64,000 bases of DNA, from assembly GCA_024742285.1 (NCBI GenBank), contig JANSYR010000001.1, positions 744,001 through 808,000 on the forward strand. The letters run 5' to 3'. How positions within the stretch are numbered: the stretch's first letter is position 1; each line of letters opens with the position of its first letter. Made by a program: the position numbers and the translations under genes. Positions 25,117 through 33,420 of this stretch are shown here, piece after piece. This DNA is from a bacterium. Lineage in GTDB: Bacteria > Myxococcota_A > UBA9160 > UBA4427. The notes under the pieces were generated by a model. That model ran no database searches. It saw only the letters and a list, made by a program, of their open reading frames with translations, and was not told where the DNA came from.

Positions 25117-26391
25117 CTAGTTGCTCGGGTGGAGCTTGTAGCGGATCGGCAGGCGCTTCACGCCGCCCACCAGGCTCGAGTGAAGCCGGTCGACCGGGCC
25201 GGTCAGCTCGATCTCGGCGATGCGCGGTATGAGGTGCTTGTAGGCGACCTCCATCTCCCAGCGTGCCAGATGGGCGCCGAGACAGAAATGCTCGCCGATC
25301 CCGAAGCCGATGTGGCGGTTCGGCTTGCGATCGATCCGGAACGTCCACGGATCCTCGAAGACGTCTTCGTCGCGGTTCGCCGAGGGGTAGTAGAGGGCGA
25401 CCGACTCGCCTTCCTTGATCGTCTTGTCGCGGAGCTGGTAGTTCCGAGTCGCCGTCCGACCGAAGTGGATGATCGGCGAGGTCCAGCGGACGATCTCCTC
25501 GACCGCGTCCTTGAGCAATCCCATGTCTTCCTGCAGCCGGCGCATCTCGTGCTGGTGCTGGATGAGAGCGAGCATGCCGCCGGTCGTGCCGTTCCGGGTC
25601 GTCTCGTTGCCGGCGATCACGATGATGAAGCACCACGAGAGGACTTCCATGTCGTTGAGCGGCCGGCCCTCGTACTCCGCTTGCACGAACGTGGTGATCA
25701 GATCGTCCTGCGGGTTCTTTCGGCGATCGTTCATCAGGCCGGTGAAATACTGGAAGAGCTCGATCTGCGCGGCTTGCGAGGTCTCTCGCGCATCCTTGCC
25801 CTCTTCCTGGTATTCCGGATCGCCCGCTCCGAGCGTTCGATTCGTCCAGTCGTAGAGGAGCGGCCAGTCCTCTTCGGGCGCACCGAGCAGCCAGCCGATC
25901 ACCGCGATCGGGAGCGGCGCGGAGATCTCGTCTACGAAGTCGCACTCGCCCTCGTCACCGCGGGCATAGAGCTTGTCGACCAGGTCCTTGCCGATCTTCT
26001 CGATCGGTTCCGTGATCTTCTTCAGCGCGCGCGGCGTGAACTGCTTCGACACCATCGCGCGAAAATCGCGATGCATCGGGTTGTCCATCTGGATCAGGGT
26101 CGGCGGGAGGTCACGCACCTCCTCCTCGAGATGCTGGATCACGAGGCGGGGGCCGGAAACGAAGATGTCGGGCTGCTTACCGATCTCCATGATGTCCGCG
26201 TGCTTCGTGATCGCCCAGTAGTCGATCGCGTTGCCGGGCTGGACCTGCCAGGAGACGGGCTCCTCTTTGCGGAGGCGCTCCCAGATCTTGTGCGGATATC
26301 CGTGGGCCGCGTAGTCCTCGGGATGCGTGATCCGGAAGTCTTCCGGGACGGGGCGGGGGAAGGTCAGCGGTTCTTCGGGGCTGGCAGCCAT
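25117..26391 (-). CDS. Cytochrome P450
   Basis: A 424-residue soluble bacterial P450. The heme-binding loop FGIGEHFCLGAHLAR places the cysteine ligand at C370; the I-helix oxygen motif is AGNETT (260-265); the ExxR pair is E299 and R302. The sequence is in the style of CYP125/142-like or other actinobacterial-type P450s that hydroxylate lipids or sterols, but subfamily cannot be given by eye. Start ATG 26389-26391. A perfect 16-bp palindrome at 26540-26555 upstream suggests control by a TetR-family repressor. Confidence 0.95.
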   Translation of the reverse strand: MAASPEEPLTFPRPVPEDFRITHPEDYAAHGYPHKIWERLRKEEPVSWQVQPGNAIDYWAITKHADIMEIGKQPDIFVSGPRLVIQHLEEEVRDLPPTLIQMDNPMHRDFRAMVSKQFTPRALKKITEPIEKIGKDLVDKLYARGDEGECDFVDEISAPLPIAVIGWLLGAPEEDWPLLYDWTNRTLGAGDPEYQEEGKDARETSQAAQIELFQYFTGLMNDRRKNPQDDLITTFVQAEYEGRPLNDMEVLSWCFIIVIAGNETTRNGTTGGMLALIQHQHEMRRLQEDMGLLKDAVEEIVRWTSPIIHFGRTATRNYQLRDKTIKEGESVALYYPSANRDEDVFEDPWTFRIDRKPNRHIGFGIGEHFCLGAHLARWEMEVAYKHLIPRIAEIELTGPVDRLHSSLVGGVKRLPIRYKLHPSN

Positions 26392-26539
26392 CTCGAGGTC
26401 CTCTCGTTTCCCGGGCCACCGCAGGTGCACGGCAGGTGCCGGTCGATTCAGAGCGCTTCGGAGCGAGCCTCTCCGGGGAGGCGGCGCACACGCGAACCGG
26501 AGCCCGCGCGCACGGGGGGTCGCCACGAAGCATGACTGA

Positions 26540-26555
26540 ACGAACGATCGTTCGT
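26540..26555. promoter_or_regulatory. 16-bp palindrome, TetR-type operator upstream of P450
   Basis: ACGAACGATCGTTCGT is a perfect palindrome lying 149 nt upstream of the P450 start, inside the 236-bp gap to the GlsB-like gene. Palindromes with ACGAACG arms around a short centre are common TetR-family operators. No TetR gene is present in the window, so the repressor must be elsewhere. The rest of the gap (26392-26627) shows no gene. Confidence 0.6.
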
Positions 26556-26627
26556 CAAGCCCTGAATCGATCCGGTGCCTCGAAACCTGAGCCGAGGCCG
26601 CTGGGCCGAGCGCGGGAATCCGCCCGG

Positions 26628-26879
26628 TCAGGCCGATTTCATCTTCCGGTAGATGAAGAGGAGGAGGAACGCGCCCGCCGTCGCCACCGCGATCGTGCCG
26701 AGGCTGAACCCGCCCGTCGTGCCGAGCCCGATCAGCGAGGCGAGGAAGCCGCCGACGAAGGATCCGGCGATTCCGAGACCGATCGTGATGAAGAGGCCGC
26801 CGGGATCGTCCCCGGGCATGAGCCACTTGGCGAGGACGCCCGCGATGAGGCCGAGAAGCAGCCAGCTGAGAATGCCCAT
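26628..26879 (-). CDS. GlsB/YeaQ/YmgE family stress membrane protein
   Basis: An 83-residue protein with three membrane helices and the family signature: MGILSWLLLGLIAGVLAKWL, then MPGDDPGG with the invariant acidic loop, then GIAGSFVGGFLASLIG. The family is induced by envelope or osmotic stress in many bacteria; its biochemical role is not known. AAGGAGA lies before the ATG at 26877-26879, which was chosen over an upstream start seven codons earlier. Confidence 0.93.
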   Translation of the reverse strand: MGILSWLLLGLIAGVLAKWLMPGDDPGGLFITIGLGIAGSFVGGFLASLIGLGTTGGFSLGTIAVATAGAFLLLFIYRKMKSA

Positions 26880-26985
26880 GTCGTGTCTCCTTTCGGTCAC
26901 CGCGCGGCGCGCGGCGTCTTCTGATCGTCCGTAAGAGGAACGCGAACAGAGTATCGATCGTCACAGGTGATCGAGGAGACGCCCC

Positions 26986-27408
26986 ATGCGAAGAGCCAAA
27001 CGTCGTTCGCCCGAGGAGCCCCTCCTGTCCGGCGGTGTCGGAAGCGATCTGGCTTGGATCCTCGTGCTCGCCTTCTTCGTCGCGGTACCGAGCGAGGGGA
27101 TCCACGCGATCCCGCTCGTCGAGCCGATTCACTCCCCCGGATCCCTCCGCCGGGGCGGCTGCGACGCACCGCAGATCATCGTCCAGCTGCTCTCCGGCGA
27201 CCGCGTGTCGATTCGGGGTCGACTCTTCTCCGTCGACGAGGCGGTCGACGCCGTCGAGACGCGAGCCGCAGGCGCTCCGCGGCTCCAACTGATCCTCGCC
27301 CCGAGTGCCCGTTCCGAGAACGGACTGCTCGTCCGAATGATCGACGAGGTCCGACGTAGCCCCTCGCTTGGCGAGATCGAGATCTCGATCGCGCAAACCG
27401 TCGACTAG
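26986..27408 (+). CDS. ExbD/TolR-like membrane-anchored protein
   Basis: A 140-residue protein: a basic N-terminus, one membrane helix at about 20-38, a short linker, and a periplasmic domain at about 63-140 (IIVQLLSGDRVSIRGRLFS, LQLILAPSARS, EIEISIAQTVD) with the strand order of ExbD/TolR. No ExbB/TolQ gene is next to it, so it may pair with proteins encoded elsewhere, or be a diverged stand-alone member. GAGGAG precedes ATG 26986. Its stop overlaps the stop of the convergent DMT gene in CTAG. An inverted repeat TCGATC/GATCGA at 26954-26974 lies just upstream. Confidence 0.6.
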   Translation: MRRAKRRSPEEPLLSGGVGSDLAWILVLAFFVAVPSEGIHAIPLVEPIHSPGSLRRGGCDAPQIIVQLLSGDRVSIRGRLFSVDEAVDAVETRAAGAPRLQLILAPSARSENGLLVRMIDEVRRSPSLGEIEISIAQTVD

Positions 27409-28316
27409 CGCGCCTCCGCTGGCCGCCACTGCGCGAGCAGCACACCCGCCATCAGGACCGCGATCGCGCCGATCTGCGGCGGCGTCAGCCACTCGCCCAG
27501 GATCGGGATCGCCCAGAGGGCCGTCCAGACGAGGCCGGAATTCGCGACGACGCTCGCCTCGAAGGACCGCAGGGTGCGCATGATCCCGTTGAAGATGGTC
27601 TGCGAGAGCGCGAGACCGAGGATCCCGTTGGCGACGATGATCGCCGCGTTGCGCACGCCGCCGACCGCCTCGAAGCCTCCCTGGAGACGAGCGCCGTCGA
27701 TCGCGAGACCGACCAGCACGATCGGAAGCCCGCCCACCAGCAGGCCGATCGTCGAGTAGAGCGCGGGCGAGAGATCCGTCGACCCGTGGCCGAGCACGAA
27801 GCGCGTCACGTTGTTGCTCGCGCCGAGTCCGAGCACGACGAGCGCCGCGTAGACGACGCCGATGCGCTGGTCGGGGGCGGGCAGCTCGGGGAAGTAGAGC
27901 CAGACCCCGAGAACGGCCAACAGGATCCCGCCCACCTGGACCGGCCCCGGACGCTCACGAAGAAAGAGGATCGAGAGCGCGAGGGTCACGAGCGGAATGA
28001 AGCTCAACACGAACACGAACGTGTTCATCGGGAGCCGCTCGATCCCCATCATCATCCACACACGACACAGACCGAAGTTCACCGCGCCGACGAAGAGGAT
28101 CGCGAGCCAGGTCCGCCGGTCGAGCCCCGAAGGCCATCGCTCCCGCCGCCACAGGAAAGTGTAGGCGAGCAGATAGACGAGCGCGGCGCCGAGCTGGAGC
28201 CAGACGAAGGTGAACGCCTCGACCTCGAAGAGGGCGAGCTTGGCGAGCACACCCATCAGCTGGGAGAGGACGATGACCGCGAGCCCCTGCCCGACCGCGA
28301 GGACGCGCGGACTCAT
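27405..28316 (-). CDS. DMT/EamA family transporter
   Basis: A 303-residue protein with ten predicted helices in two repeats of five, the EamA layout. Typical segments are the loop after helix 4, LSILFLRERPGPVQVGGILLAVLGVWL, and its second copy near WAIPILGEWLTPPQIGAIAVLMAGVLL. Members export amino acids, nucleotides or drugs; the substrate here is unknown. Start ATG 28314-28316. It converges on the ExbD-like gene with stop codons sharing CTAG, and is followed upstream by the diheme peroxidase gene on the same strand. Confidence 0.9.
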   Translation of the reverse strand: MSPRVLAVGQGLAVIVLSQLMGVLAKLALFEVEAFTFVWLQLGAALVYLLAYTFLWRRERWPSGLDRRTWLAILFVGAVNFGLCRVWMMMGIERLPMNTFVFVLSFIPLVTLALSILFLRERPGPVQVGGILLAVLGVWLYFPELPAPDQRIGVVYAALVVLGLGASNNVTRFVLGHGSTDLSPALYSTIGLLVGGLPIVLVGLAIDGARLQGGFEAVGGVRNAAIIVANGILGLALSQTIFNGIMRTLRSFEASVVANSGLVWTALWAIPILGEWLTPPQIGAIAVLMAGVLLAQWRPAEAR

Positions 28317-28328
28317 GCCGTGGGCCGA

Positions 28329-29462
28329 CTAGCTCGGGTCGGGCGCGGGCGTGTCGGGTCCGCTCTCGGGCAGCTCGGGCTTCGCCACGTACGCGGTATC
28401 GACGTTGCCCGTGAGCGCTTCGAGGAAGACGACGATGTCGGCGACCTGCTCGTCCGAGAGGTCGATCCCGATCTGGTGCTTGCCCATGATCCGGACCATC
28501 TCGGGCAGGCTCGCGATCGAGCCGTCGTGGAGATAGGGACCGGTCTCCGCCACGTTGCGAAGCGACGGGACCTTGAACACGTGCCGATCGATTTCGTTAC
28601 CCGTCACGTTCTCGCGACCGACGTCCTCGGTCTCGTAGGGGAAGATGAAGCCGAGCTTGCGATAGAGCGTGCCGCCGACCGCCGGGCCGTTGTGGCAGGA
28701 GTTGCAGCCGACCGAAAGGAAGGTGTCGAGACCCTTCCGCTCCTGCTCGGTCAGCGCGTTCAGGTCGCCGCCCAGGAACGCGTCGAAGCGTCCCGGCGTG
28801 AGGAGAGCGCGCTCGAAGACGCCGATCGCGAGGGTCATGTTCTGGTAGGTGATCGCCGTGTCGTCGCCGGGGTAGGCCGCCGCGAAGGCCTCGACGTAGC
28901 CCGGGATCGATCCGAGCAGCGTCAATACGGCCTCCTCGCTCGGCATCGCCATCTCGATCGGGTTGAGCACCGGGCCGCCGGCCTGCGCCTCGACGTCCGG
29001 GGCGCGTCCGTCCCAGAACTGCGCGATGTGGAGCGCTGCGTTGTAGACGGTCGGGGAGTTGCGGTCACCGCGCTGCCCCTTGTGCCCGGGCGAGGTCGGC
29101 TCGCCGTCGACCCCGAACGCGTCGAGCATGTGGCAGGAGTTGCAGGACACGTCCTGATTCTTCGAGAGGCGGGCGTCGAAGTAGAGCATCCGTCCGAGAT
29201 CGACCTTGGCGTCCGTGCGCGCGTTCGCCTCGTTCGGGACGAAGCCCGGAAGGACGCCGAGCGTGGTCCGGGCGCGCCGGGCGAGCTCCGCCGCGCCCTC
29301 CGGCACCTCGGGTGCGGTCTCGGCCACGGGCTCCGGTGCGGCTTCCGGCGCCGACGCCGGGGCGCCCGACTCCTGCTCACCGCAGCCGACGAGCACGAGG
29401 CTCCCCAACAGAATGATCGTCATCCACCTGGTCGTGCTCGTCGTCGTGATCGCCGGGTTCAT
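28329..29462 (-). CDS. Diheme cytochrome c peroxidase / MauG-family lipoprotein
   Basis: A 377-residue protein with a lipobox (LVLVGC) after a hydrophobic segment, so probably an outer- or inner-membrane lipoprotein in the periplasm. Two heme c motifs are present, CNSCH in the N-terminal half and CNSCH again in the C-terminal half. LNPIEMAMP and the KVPSLRNVAETGPYLHDG segment are characteristic of cytochrome c peroxidases and MauG-like enzymes. It reduces H2O2 or oxidises a protein partner. ATG 29460-29462 was chosen for the GAGGA upstream; a GTG at 29501 is also possible. Linker at about 30-60 is Ala/Pro/Glu-rich. Confidence 0.88.
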   Translation of the reverse strand: MNPAITTTSTTRWMTIILLGSLVLVGCGEQESGAPASAPEAAPEPVAETAPEVPEGAAELARRARTTLGVLPGFVPNEANARTDAKVDLGRMLYFDARLSKNQDVSCNSCHMLDAFGVDGEPTSPGHKGQRGDRNSPTVYNAALHIAQFWDGRAPDVEAQAGGPVLNPIEMAMPSEEAVLTLLGSIPGYVEAFAAAYPGDDTAITYQNMTLAIGVFERALLTPGRFDAFLGGDLNALTEQERKGLDTFLSVGCNSCHNGPAVGGTLYRKLGFIFPYETEDVGRENVTGNEIDRHVFKVPSLRNVAETGPYLHDGSIASLPEMVRIMGKHQIGIDLSDEQVADIVVFLEALTGNVDTAYVAKPELPESGPDTPAPDPS

Positions 29463-29586
29463 CGGAGTCGTCGTCCTCGCGCCATGGGAGTTGCCTTGCA
29501 CGCGGAGACTTTAGGCGGCGGATGGGGCCGCGCCCACAATCGCGCGATTTGGCGGCGAATCGGGGCGTGTGCTTCCCTACGGCCCC

Positions 29587-30867
29587 ATGCTGGATCCCCG
29601 GAGTCTCCAGGAACGCCGCGACGAGATCGTCGAGAGCTGCGAGGCGCGTCACATCCGCGCCGACGTCGATGCGGCGATTGCCCTGCACGAGCGGACGAAC
29701 GTCCTTCGCACGGAGCTCAACGAGGCGAACCGCCTCCGCAACGAGCACCAGAAGGCGGGGAAGCAGAAGCTCGACGATGCGGCGCGAGAAGCGCACACCG
29801 CCGAGGGACGCCGGCTCAAGGAAGCGGTCGGCGAACGGGAAGAGGCGGTTCGCGCGGCCGAGGCCGAGCTCGAGACCGCGCTCCGGACCCTTCCGAACTT
29901 CCTCCATCCGGAATCGCCCCGAGGAAACGAAGAGGACTTCAAGACCCTCGAGACCGTGGGAGAGCCCCGGAACTTCGACTTCGAGGCCCGTGACCATCTC
30001 GCGCTCGCCCAGGACCTCGACCTCGTCGACTTCGAGCGGGCGGCGAAGGTGTCTGGCCAGAAGTTCTACTACCTGAAGCGGGAAGCCGCGATGCTCGAGG
30101 TGGGGCTCCAGCGCTTCGCCCTCGACCAGCTCCTGCCCGAGGGCTTCATCCCGGTCGTCACCCCCGACCTCGCCCGTCCCTCCGTCATCGAGGGGCTCGG
30201 GTTCAGCCCCCGCGGCGAGGAGACCCAGATCTACTCCGTCGCGGACCACGATCTCTGCCTGATCGGAACCTCCGAGATCACCCTCGGCGGGATGTACGCC
30301 GACTCGATCCTCTCCGAGGACGAGCTGCCGCTCAAGCTCGCCGGCGTCTCCCACTGCTTCCGGACCGAAGCGGGCGCCGCCGGCCGGGAGAGCAAGGGCC
30401 TCTACCGCGTGCATCAGTTCACGAAGGTCGAGATGTTCGTCTTCTGCCGCCCCGAGGAGTCCGAGGCCCAGCACCAGGAGCTCCTCCGGATCGAGCGGAA
30501 GATCTTCGATGCCCTCGAGATTCCGTACCGCGTGATCGACATCGCGAGCGCGGACCTCGGCGCCCCCGCCTACCGCAAGTTCGACCTGGAGGCGTGGATG
30601 CCCGGTCGTGGCGAGAGCGGCGAATACGGCGAGATCACCTCGACCTCCAATTGCACCGACTTCCAGAGCCGCCGCCTCAAGATCCGCTTCAAGCGCTCCG
30701 GCGAGAAGAAGAAGAACGAGCTGGTTCACACGCTGAACGGCACGGCGATCTCGAACGCCCGCGCGATCGTCGCGCTGCTCGAGAACCACCAGCAGGCCGA
30801 CGGCACGATCACGATCCCCGAAGCCCTCGTTCCCTACGTCGGCACGGACCGGATCGGCCCGCGTTAG
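29587..30867 (+). CDS. serS: Seryl-tRNA synthetase
   Basis: A 426-residue class II synthetase that charges tRNA(Ser), and tRNA(Sec) as the first step of selenocysteine synthesis. An N-terminal coiled-coil arm (about 25-105) is rich in Glu, Arg and Ala; the catalytic domain has TSEITLGGMY, motif 2 in FRTEAGAAGRESKGLYR and motif 3 in LNGTAISNARAIVALLENHQ, where the usual GTGLAVGR-type middle is NGTAISNAR. Start ATG 29587-29589; an upstream in-frame codon at 29569 would add six residues. It ends 10 nt before selB, so the two are probably one operon. Confidence 0.96.
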   Translation: MLDPRSLQERRDEIVESCEARHIRADVDAAIALHERTNVLRTELNEANRLRNEHQKAGKQKLDDAAREAHTAEGRRLKEAVGEREEAVRAAEAELETALRTLPNFLHPESPRGNEEDFKTLETVGEPRNFDFEARDHLALAQDLDLVDFERAAKVSGQKFYYLKREAAMLEVGLQRFALDQLLPEGFIPVVTPDLARPSVIEGLGFSPRGEETQIYSVADHDLCLIGTSEITLGGMYADSILSEDELPLKLAGVSHCFRTEAGAAGRESKGLYRVHQFTKVEMFVFCRPEESEAQHQELLRIERKIFDALEIPYRVIDIASADLGAPAYRKFDLEAWMPGRGESGEYGEITSTSNCTDFQSRRLKIRFKRSGEKKKNELVHTLNGTAISNARAIVALLENHQQADGTITIPEALVPYVGTDRIGPR

Positions 30868-30877
30868 GCCGCGCGCG

Positions 30878-32845
30878 TTGGCCGCCGAAAACGAATCCCC
30901 GTCCGCAGGAGCCGTCCAGAGCGTCGTCCTCGGCACCGCCGGCCACATCGATCACGGAAAGACCGCCCTCGTCCGCACGCTGACCGGCCGCGACCTCGAC
31001 CGGCTGCCGGAAGAGAAGGCGCGCGGGATCACGATCGAGCTCGGCTTCGCGCCCCTGGCCCTCGCCGACGACCTGAAGGTCGCGATCGTCGACGTGCCCG
31101 GACACGAAAAGTTCGTACGCACGATGGTCGCGGGGGCCTCGGGCCTCGACCTCGTGATGCTGGTGGTCGCCGCCGACGAAGGCGTCATGCCACAGACCCG
31201 GGAGCACCTGGCCATCTGCGAGCTGCTCGGCATCGACCGCGGCTTCGTCGTCCTCACGAAGAAGGATCTGGTCGACGAAGAGATGCTCGAGCTCGCCTAC
31301 GAGGACGTACGCGAAGCCCTCCTCGAGGGCCCCCTGGCGGACGCGCCCATCCTGGCCGCCAGCGCGGAGACCGGCGAAGGGATCGACGAAGTCCGCGCGA
31401 CCCTCGAGCGCCTGATCCGCGAGACCCCCGACCGGAGCGACGACGATCGGCCGTCGCGTCTCTTCATCGACCGCACCTTCACCAAGCACGGCTTCGGCGC
31501 CGTCGTGACGGGCACCTGGTCCGGTCGCCCCCGGCGCGTCGGAGACACGATCGCCCTCGAGCCCGGCGAGCGGAAGGCCAAGATCCGCGGCCTCGAACGC
31601 CACGGGGACGGCGTCGACGCGACCGAGTCCGGCGCGCGCATCGCCGTCAACCTGCAAGGCGTGTCCACGGAGGAGATCGACCGGGGCGACCTGATCACCG
31701 AGCCCGGCGCCGTCGCAGCGACGACGACCTTCGACGCGAGGCTCCGTTGGATGGCCAGCAAGGCCAGCCTCGAAGACGCCGCCTCGGTCGAGCTCCTCAC
31801 GGGAACCGCCGAGCGCCGTGCCCGGGTCGCGCTCGTCGGCTCCGCGCCGATCGCGCCGGGCGAACGCGGCTTCTGCCGGGTGCACGTCGACGGCGACGGC
31901 CTCCCTCTTCTCCCCGGCGATCGATTCGTGCTGCGCGGCTTCTCCCGGGACGCCGGCGTCGGCTCCACGCTCGGCGGAGGAATCGTCCTCGACGTCGCCC
32001 CGCCCCACCGTCGACGTCGCGACCCCGCGCTCGAGGCCGAGCTCGAACGCCTCGACGCGGGCGAGCTCGACGCGGGCCTCGCCGTTCGGATCGAACGCGC
32101 CGGCCTCGAAGGCTTGCGCGAGTCCCGCCTCGCGCTCGAGACCGGCGAGCGCGAAGCCGCGCTCGGCCCGGTCCTCGAAGGGCTCGCTGCCGACGGCACG
32201 ATCGTCCGACTCGAAGGCGGACTCTGCCTCGGGCGTGCCGCCGCCGACCGGTTGATGGAGACCCTGAACGAAGCACTCGAGGCGTTCCACGCCCGCGACC
32301 CGCTCCAGCCCGGCATGCCCCGCGCCGCCCTGATCGGCGCGCTGCCCGAGAACGTCCCCACGGAATCCGGCGCCGCCCTGCTCGCCCGCCTCGCCGAGCG
32401 CGGCGACGTCGAGATCCGCAGCGACGTCGTGACCCGGACCGGATTCGAGTCGACCCTCGACGCGGATCAGGAAGCGCTCGCCGAGAAGCTCCGGCTTCGC
32501 TTCGCCGAGGCGGGCCTCGAACCGCCGGCCATGCGAACCGTCGCCGAAGAGAGCGGAGAGGACGAGCGGTCGCTGCGCGCCGTCGCCCACTTCCTCGAAC
32601 GCGAAGGCGCCCTCGTCGCGGCGCCGGACGATCTCTTCTTCGACCGAGCGAGCGTCGTCCGCCTGATCGAAGACGTCGTCGCCCACTTCGCTTCGAGCGA
32701 CGAGCTCGATACGCAGACGCTCAAGGCGATGATCGGCGCGAGTCGTCGGACGGCGATGCCGCTGATGGCGCTCCTCGACGAGCTCCAGATCACCCGCCGC
32801 GACGGCAGCCTCCGCCGACTGATCGGCTCGGATCCGAAGTGGTGA
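30878..32845 (+). CDS. selB: Selenocysteine-specific elongation factor SelB
   Basis: A 655-residue GTPase that carries Sec-tRNA(Sec) to UGA codons marked by a SECIS hairpin. The GTPase motifs are AGHIDHGKT (G1), GITIELGF (G2), DVPGHEKF (G3) and a TKKDL (G4); then EF-Tu-like domains 2 and 3, and a C-terminal region of winged-helix repeats that bind SECIS RNA. Length fits SelB (about 610-650), not EF-Tu. Start TTG 30878-30880 is the only good choice. selA, selD and tRNA(Sec) are not in the window. A UGA-containing redoxin gene lies at 33421-34146. Confidence 0.96.
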   Translation: MAAENESPSAGAVQSVVLGTAGHIDHGKTALVRTLTGRDLDRLPEEKARGITIELGFAPLALADDLKVAIVDVPGHEKFVRTMVAGASGLDLVMLVVAADEGVMPQTREHLAICELLGIDRGFVVLTKKDLVDEEMLELAYEDVREALLEGPLADAPILAASAETGEGIDEVRATLERLIRETPDRSDDDRPSRLFIDRTFTKHGFGAVVTGTWSGRPRRVGDTIALEPGERKAKIRGLERHGDGVDATESGARIAVNLQGVSTEEIDRGDLITEPGAVAATTTFDARLRWMASKASLEDAASVELLTGTAERRARVALVGSAPIAPGERGFCRVHVDGDGLPLLPGDRFVLRGFSRDAGVGSTLGGGIVLDVAPPHRRRRDPALEAELERLDAGELDAGLAVRIERAGLEGLRESRLALETGEREAALGPVLEGLAADGTIVRLEGGLCLGRAAADRLMETLNEALEAFHARDPLQPGMPRAALIGALPENVPTESGAALLARLAERGDVEIRSDVVTRTGFESTLDADQEALAEKLRLRFAEAGLEPPAMRTVAEESGEDERSLRAVAHFLEREGALVAAPDDLFFDRASVVRLIEDVVAHFASSDELDTQTLKAMIGASRRTAMPLMALLDELQITRRDGSLRRLIGSDPKW

Positions 32846-32902
32846 CGAAACCGGAGATCGGCTGACGCCCATCTGATGGGATGCGCGTACACGATCCGGC
32901 GA

Positions 32903-33139
32903 ATGCCGACGATCGCGCGAATCGGTCCATACCGATTCTTCTTCTTCAGCAACGAGGGGCGTGAACCGCCGCACGTTCACGTCGAGCGAGACGCCGCAAC
33001 GGCCAAATTCTGGCTCGATCCCGTGGTGCTATCTTCGGCGGACGGAATGAGCAGTCGTGATCTCCGCCGTCTGCATTCGATCGTGGCGGAGCGACACGAG
33101 GAGTTCAGGAGCGCCTGGGATGAGTTCTTCCGCGCCTGA
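32903..33139 (+). CDS. DUF4160 family protein
   Basis: A 78-residue protein with the DUF4160 pattern: MPTIARIGPYRFFFFSNEG near the start, EPPHVHVERD and FWLDP. The family is often found next to a DUF2442 gene, as here, and the pair is suspected to be a toxin-antitoxin-like module; this is not shown. ATG 32903 fits the family's usual MPTI start; an ATG at 32876 would add nine residues. It overlaps the next gene by 20 nt. Confidence 0.85.
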   Translation: MPTIARIGPYRFFFFSNEGREPPHVHVERDAATAKFWLDPVVLSSADGMSSRDLRRLHSIVAERHEEFRSAWDEFFRA

Positions 33140-33392
33140 AAAGACGCCGCGCGCGACCTCCGTCGAGATCTCCGGCGACGAGCTGATCGTCACGCTTCGG
33201 GACGGGCGACGGATCGCCAGCCCGCTTGCGTGGTATCCGCGCCTCCAGGAAGCAACGCCCGAGGCGCGCGGGAACTGGACGCTCCTCGGCGACGGAGTCG
33301 GGATCCACTGGCCCGAGATCGACGAAGACCTCAGCATCGAGGGCCTGCTCGAAGGGCGGCCCGCGATCGGACTCGCACGCGAGGCGCGCTAG
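33120..33392 (+). CDS. DUF2442 family protein
   Basis: A 90-residue protein with the DUF2442 pattern: VTLRDGRRIASPLAWYPRL, then RGNWTLLGDGVGIHWPEIDED, ending with a helix that contains EGLLEGRP. These proteins usually accompany DUF4160 genes. ATG 33120-33122 lies inside the end of the DUF4160 gene, so translation is likely coupled. The pair sits between selB and the redoxin selenoprotein gene, which is on the opposite strand and ends 28 nt away. Confidence 0.87.
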   Translation: MSSSAPEKTPRATSVEISGDELIVTLRDGRRIASPLAWYPRLQEATPEARGNWTLLGDGVGIHWPEIDEDLSIEGLLEGRPAIGLAREAR

Positions 33393-33420
33393 CTCGCGGC
33401 CGCCGACCAACGTCCGTGCG

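Noticed and set aside
32846-33420. tRNA(Sec) (selC) close to selB.
   Set aside because: No cloverleaf with a long variable arm was seen in the intergenic sequences near serS, selB or the redoxin gene.
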